A DNA stretch of 49,479 bases from Parabacteroides sp. AM08-6. GTDB taxonomy: Bacteria > Bacteroidota > Bacteroidia > Bacteroidales > Tannerellaceae. Every line of letters begins with the position of its first letter. The stretch's first letter is position 1. The stretch spans positions 6,427-55,905 of the forward strand of contig NZ_QRMP01000026.1 in the NCBI RefSeq assembly GCF_003473295.1, read 5' to 3'. The notes beneath the pieces are model-generated. The model was not told where the DNA came from, searched no databases, and was given only the letters and a program-made list of their open reading frames with translations. The position numbers were made by a program, and so were the translations under genes. Shown here piece by piece: positions 48,870-49,479 of this stretch.

Positions 48870-48993
48870 TCTCGATTTTATCCTTTTCAACAACAATTGT
48901 ATTAGGATGTTTTTTAGCATACTCTTTAGTCGTATATTGACCATTGTCTGCTCTTCTGGCTCTTTCCACTGTTTTCGTTTTTGTTTTTCCCAT
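48853..48993 (-). CDS. Small basic protein, 46 residues
   Basis: Reads MGKTKTKTVERARRADNGQY then ...EYAKKHPNTIVVEKDKIEIK and KTKK. The start has a plausible leader (minus strand TAACATCTTATATC before ATG). Small Lys-rich proteins with a TKEYAKKHP-type segment recur in Bacteroides genomes, often mislabelled. The 3' end overlaps the HExxH gene tail by 17 bp in antisense. Function unknown. Confidence 0.6.
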   Translation of the reverse strand: MGKTKTKTVERARRADNGQYTTKEYAKKHPNTIVVEKDKIEIKTKK

Positions 48994-49168
48994 GATATAA
49001 GATGTTAAGTTATGTGAAAATATTGCCATGACAAAATTATATAGAAAAATCGAGTTTTTCTACACCGGCGTAATAAAAAGCCGGGACCAGCCCTAAAACT
49101 CCGTTTCATACCTCGTTTAATAGATATAAATGTCCTATATTTAAGGAGTGTTACTAAAAAAATCAAAT

Positions 49169-49479
49169 ATGGACAGAAACAGAAACGTGGCTGGTCTCGA
49201 CATTCACAAAGATACGATTTATCTATGTGTAATGGACCATACCGCGACCATTATTTTTAAAAATGTTTATGGCACATTGACTCCTAATTTGCAACTTATG
49301 TGCTCCGATATGGTTTTTCACGGAGTAACAGAAGCTGCAATGGAAAGCACTGCGACCTATTGGATTCCGGTGTGGAATGCCTTGTGCGACAGCATGTCGC
49401 TCAAATTGGTAAATCCTTATTTTATAAAGCAATTACCCGGTCACAAAAGTGATGTGAAAGATGCCCAATGGATAGCGGA
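49169..49479 (+). CDS. IS110-family transposase, N-terminal part (cut by window edge)
   Basis: The frame starts MDRNRNVAGLDIHKDTIYLC, the IS110 N-terminus with the first catalytic Asp in LDIHKD, then Glu in EAAMESTATYW and DVKDAQW. The DEDD RuvC-like domain continues beyond the window. IS110 elements move with the help of a structured RNA coded in the non-coding end. The DNA just upstream (49060-49168) carries a CCGGCG/GCCGGG-type hairpin and may include it. Confidence 0.85.
   Translation, partial: MDRNRNVAGLDIHKDTIYLCVMDHTATIIFKNVYGTLTPNLQLMCSDMVFHGVTEAAMESTATYWIPVWNALCDSMSLKLVNPYFIKQLPGHKSDVKDAQWIA

Overview
The window looks like the genome of a gut Bacteroidales species (Bacteroides or Parabacteroides type). 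The reasons are Bacteroides-style promoters (TTTG, about 20 bp, then TAnnTTTG), a full CTnDOT/ERL-family set of tra and mob genes, RteC regulators, IntDOT-type tyrosine recombinases, and many DUF families known mainly from these elements. Most of the window is mobile DNA in layers.

Layer 1 (about 1-6623): the right-hand part of an AT-rich integrative element. It has a partial rteC, small excisionase-like helix-turn-helix genes, DUF3408 and DUF3876 genes, an orphan mobA beside a recognisable oriT-like structure, and two tandem IntDOT-type recombinases. Its end at about 6619-6628 lies inside the integrase gene of the next element, at a TTTGC core. The element therefore appears nested in that gene and leaves only the integrase C-terminus at 6624-6812.

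Layer 2 (about 6624-41133): a GC-richer integrative conjugative element of about 34.5 kb plus the displaced integrase part. It carries ardA and small accessory genes; a leftward transfer operon running parA/traA, DUF3408, traD-like, traE, F, G, H, I, J, K, L, M, N, O, Q; then rightward mobA-mobB-mobC next to an oriT-like region; an AlbA_2 regulator-like gene; a DUF3945 gene and topB; then leftward genes for a RibD/DHFR-fold protein, a Toprim primase-helicase, a HTH protein and rteC. A leftward cargo operon follows (cyclophilin-like lipoprotein, zinc alcohol dehydrogenase, acetyltransferase, RibD-like reductase, flavodoxin lipoprotein, CMD-cupin protein) under a divergent AraC regulator. Four of the six cargo proteins begin with export or lipoprotein signals. 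The right end is marked by a 3' fragment of what is probably a tRNA-Ser gene (41110-41133) followed by a strong terminator.

Layer 3 (about 41134-49479): AT-rich flanking chromosome or older accessory DNA. It holds an alpha/beta hydrolase, an AAA ATPase gene with a nonsense codon inside its Walker A motif, a compact restriction-modification pair with a nuclease-methylase fusion and a half-size specificity subunit, a truncated traQ relic, an exported S41 protease, a small HExxH protein, a 46-residue basic protein and the start of an IS110-family transposase.

The most notable unexplained structures are: three pairs of a 15-bp motif (consensus about TGTCCSRAWTTGTCC), each pair spaced exactly 20 bp; a cluster of TTTCAATCTTG repeats upstream of parA; a four-copy leader motif; structurally matching oriT regions in the two nested elements; and a MITE-like inverted-repeat sequence at 30900-31027.
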